Shown here piece after piece: positions 63,437 through 64,000 of a stretch of 64,000 nucleotides of DNA; the stretch's first letter is position 1, and each line of letters opens with the position of its first letter. This DNA comes from Alitta virens. Taxonomy: Eukaryota; Annelida; Polychaeta; Phyllodocida; Nereididae. The notes beneath the pieces are model-generated. The model made no database searches. It had not been told where the DNA came from and was given only the letters and a program-made list of their open reading frames with translations. The stretch is taken from positions 9,236,370 through 9,300,369 of the forward strand of contig OW028579.1 in the NCBI GenBank assembly GCA_932294295.1, written 5' to 3'. A program made the translations under genes and the position numbers.

Positions 63437-64000
63437 CCTGTGAGTCTGGCATCTCACTGCTAATTGCACTTCCTACATTTTTGTGTATTCTTGATAATTT
63501 AACTGTGCCACGTCGTTCCCTGACGCTACTATTGACTATTTCACTTCGGTGTTGCATTGTTGTCGTTTGTTTTCTTGTCAGCATCCTGGCTCTCTGCAAC
63601 GGCCTTGACCCCGCTACGCACGAGTGCCCCACGTGGCTATCATAATGCACGCTTCGTCCTCTGCCTCTCATTGGCTGTGCTAAGTGTACCTAACTTGCTA
63701 CTTCATCGGCGCGGCCTGAGAGTCTGGCATCTCACTGCTAATTGCACTTCCTACATTTTTGTGTACTCTTGATAATTTAACTGTGCCACGTCGTTCCCTG
63801 ACGCTACTATTGATTATTTCACTTCGGTGTTGCATTGTTGTCGTTTGTTTTCTTGTCAGCATCCTGGCTCTCTGCAACGGCCTTGACCCCGCTACGCACG
63901 AGTGCCGCACGTGGCTATCATAATGCACGCTTCATCCTCTGCCTCTCATTGGCTGTGCTAAGTGGACCTAACTTACTACATCATCGGCCCGGCCTGTGAG
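63437..64000. repeat. Two further monomers and partial unit at window edge
   Basis: Monomers at 63437 and 63715 carry gtgtattc and gattatttc variants like those after the H monomer at 51762. The last eight bases (from 63993) start another unit, so the array continues beyond the window. Confidence 0.85.

Larger units (their letters stand above)
38366..64000. repeat. 278-bp satellite array
   Basis: Head-to-tail monomers of 278 bp, about 92 in total, continue past the right edge. Taking cctgtgag as monomer start, conserved parts in order are: catctcactgct, gcacttcctac, cttgataatttaactgtg, tttcacttcggtgtt, a pyrimidine-rich tract ending ttttcttgtcag, cggccttgaccccgctacg, a CACGTG site, tcataatgcacgc, cattggctgtgctaag and ttcatcggcgcgg. 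A representative monomer counts 139 G or C in 278 and 15 CpG. Open frames of 70-95 codons recur in each monomer on both strands. They are broken at every unit boundary because 278 is 2 mod 3, some types lack them, and there is no sign of codon-level conservation, so I call the array non-coding. I do not recognise the family. No gene interrupts it. Confidence 0.97.

Noticed and set aside
38357..63928. Dozens of 66-126 codon open frames on both strands of the 278-bp array
   Set aside because: They are the same stretch of monomer repeated. 278 bp is 2 mod 3, so no frame runs through a unit boundary. Types C and D lack them, both strands are open at once, and no domain or signal is recognisable. 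The 126-codon one at 39952-40332 exists only because it crosses the inversion breakpoint.
38366..64000. CENP-B box in the 278-bp monomer
   Set aside because: The TTCG strings present (cttcggtgttgc and cttcgtcctctg) lack the required downstream A and CGGG positions.

Overview
This 64 kb window is satellite DNA from end to end. I found no credible protein-coding gene, RNA gene, transposon or CRISPR array. It almost certainly comes from a heterochromatic block (centromeric, pericentromeric or subtelomeric) of a eukaryotic chromosome. Two unrelated tandem-repeat families fill all of it, and both run off the window edges. Nothing in the sequence lets me name the organism. C/T and G/A variants concentrated at CpG sites suggest a genome with germline cytosine methylation.

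Region 1 (1-38365) is a short-unit satellite. The basic unit is 14 bp (acagcttaatgttg, about 36% GC, no CpG), mixed with a 17 bp form carrying one extra TTG, TCG or ATT-type triplet. Variant units (cgattt, cggctc, cttaaag, gtcgcc, gtaaac and others) occur in long fixed orders, so the array is built of larger blocks. There is a 1,609 bp higher-order period at about 5-8.2 kb and local tandem duplications of 0.9-2.3 kb. There are also two longer duplications at offsets of about 11.8 kb and 13.1 kb, tied together by rare shared variants. Each unit has a TAA stop on both strands and a length of 2 mod 3, so no frame stays open.

Region 2 (38366-64000) is an unrelated 278 bp satellite (about 50% GC, about 15 CpG per unit, roughly 92 units). 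The two families meet abruptly at 38365/38366. Next to the junction, about 1.5 kb of 278 bp units appears three times as direct, inverted, direct. This creates a near-perfect palindrome with 1,056 bp arms and a 61 bp spacer (40095-42267). From about 44 kb the monomers fall into recognisable types. Types A, B and C form an 834 bp trimeric higher-order repeat, cleanest at 55932-59544 and 60101-62602. The trimers are framed by recurring D-E pairs on the left and F-G-H sets on the right. Truncated monomers (98, 98 and 166 bp), a chimeric monomer and mosaic monomers record unequal exchange and gene conversion.

The many 70-95 codon open frames in region 2 are copies of the same monomer read in the same place. 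They cannot continue into the next unit because 278 is not a multiple of 3, and I regard them as non-coding. The most interesting object is the palindrome beside the satellite-satellite boundary. The nested higher-order organisation of both arrays and the CpG-focused variation come next.
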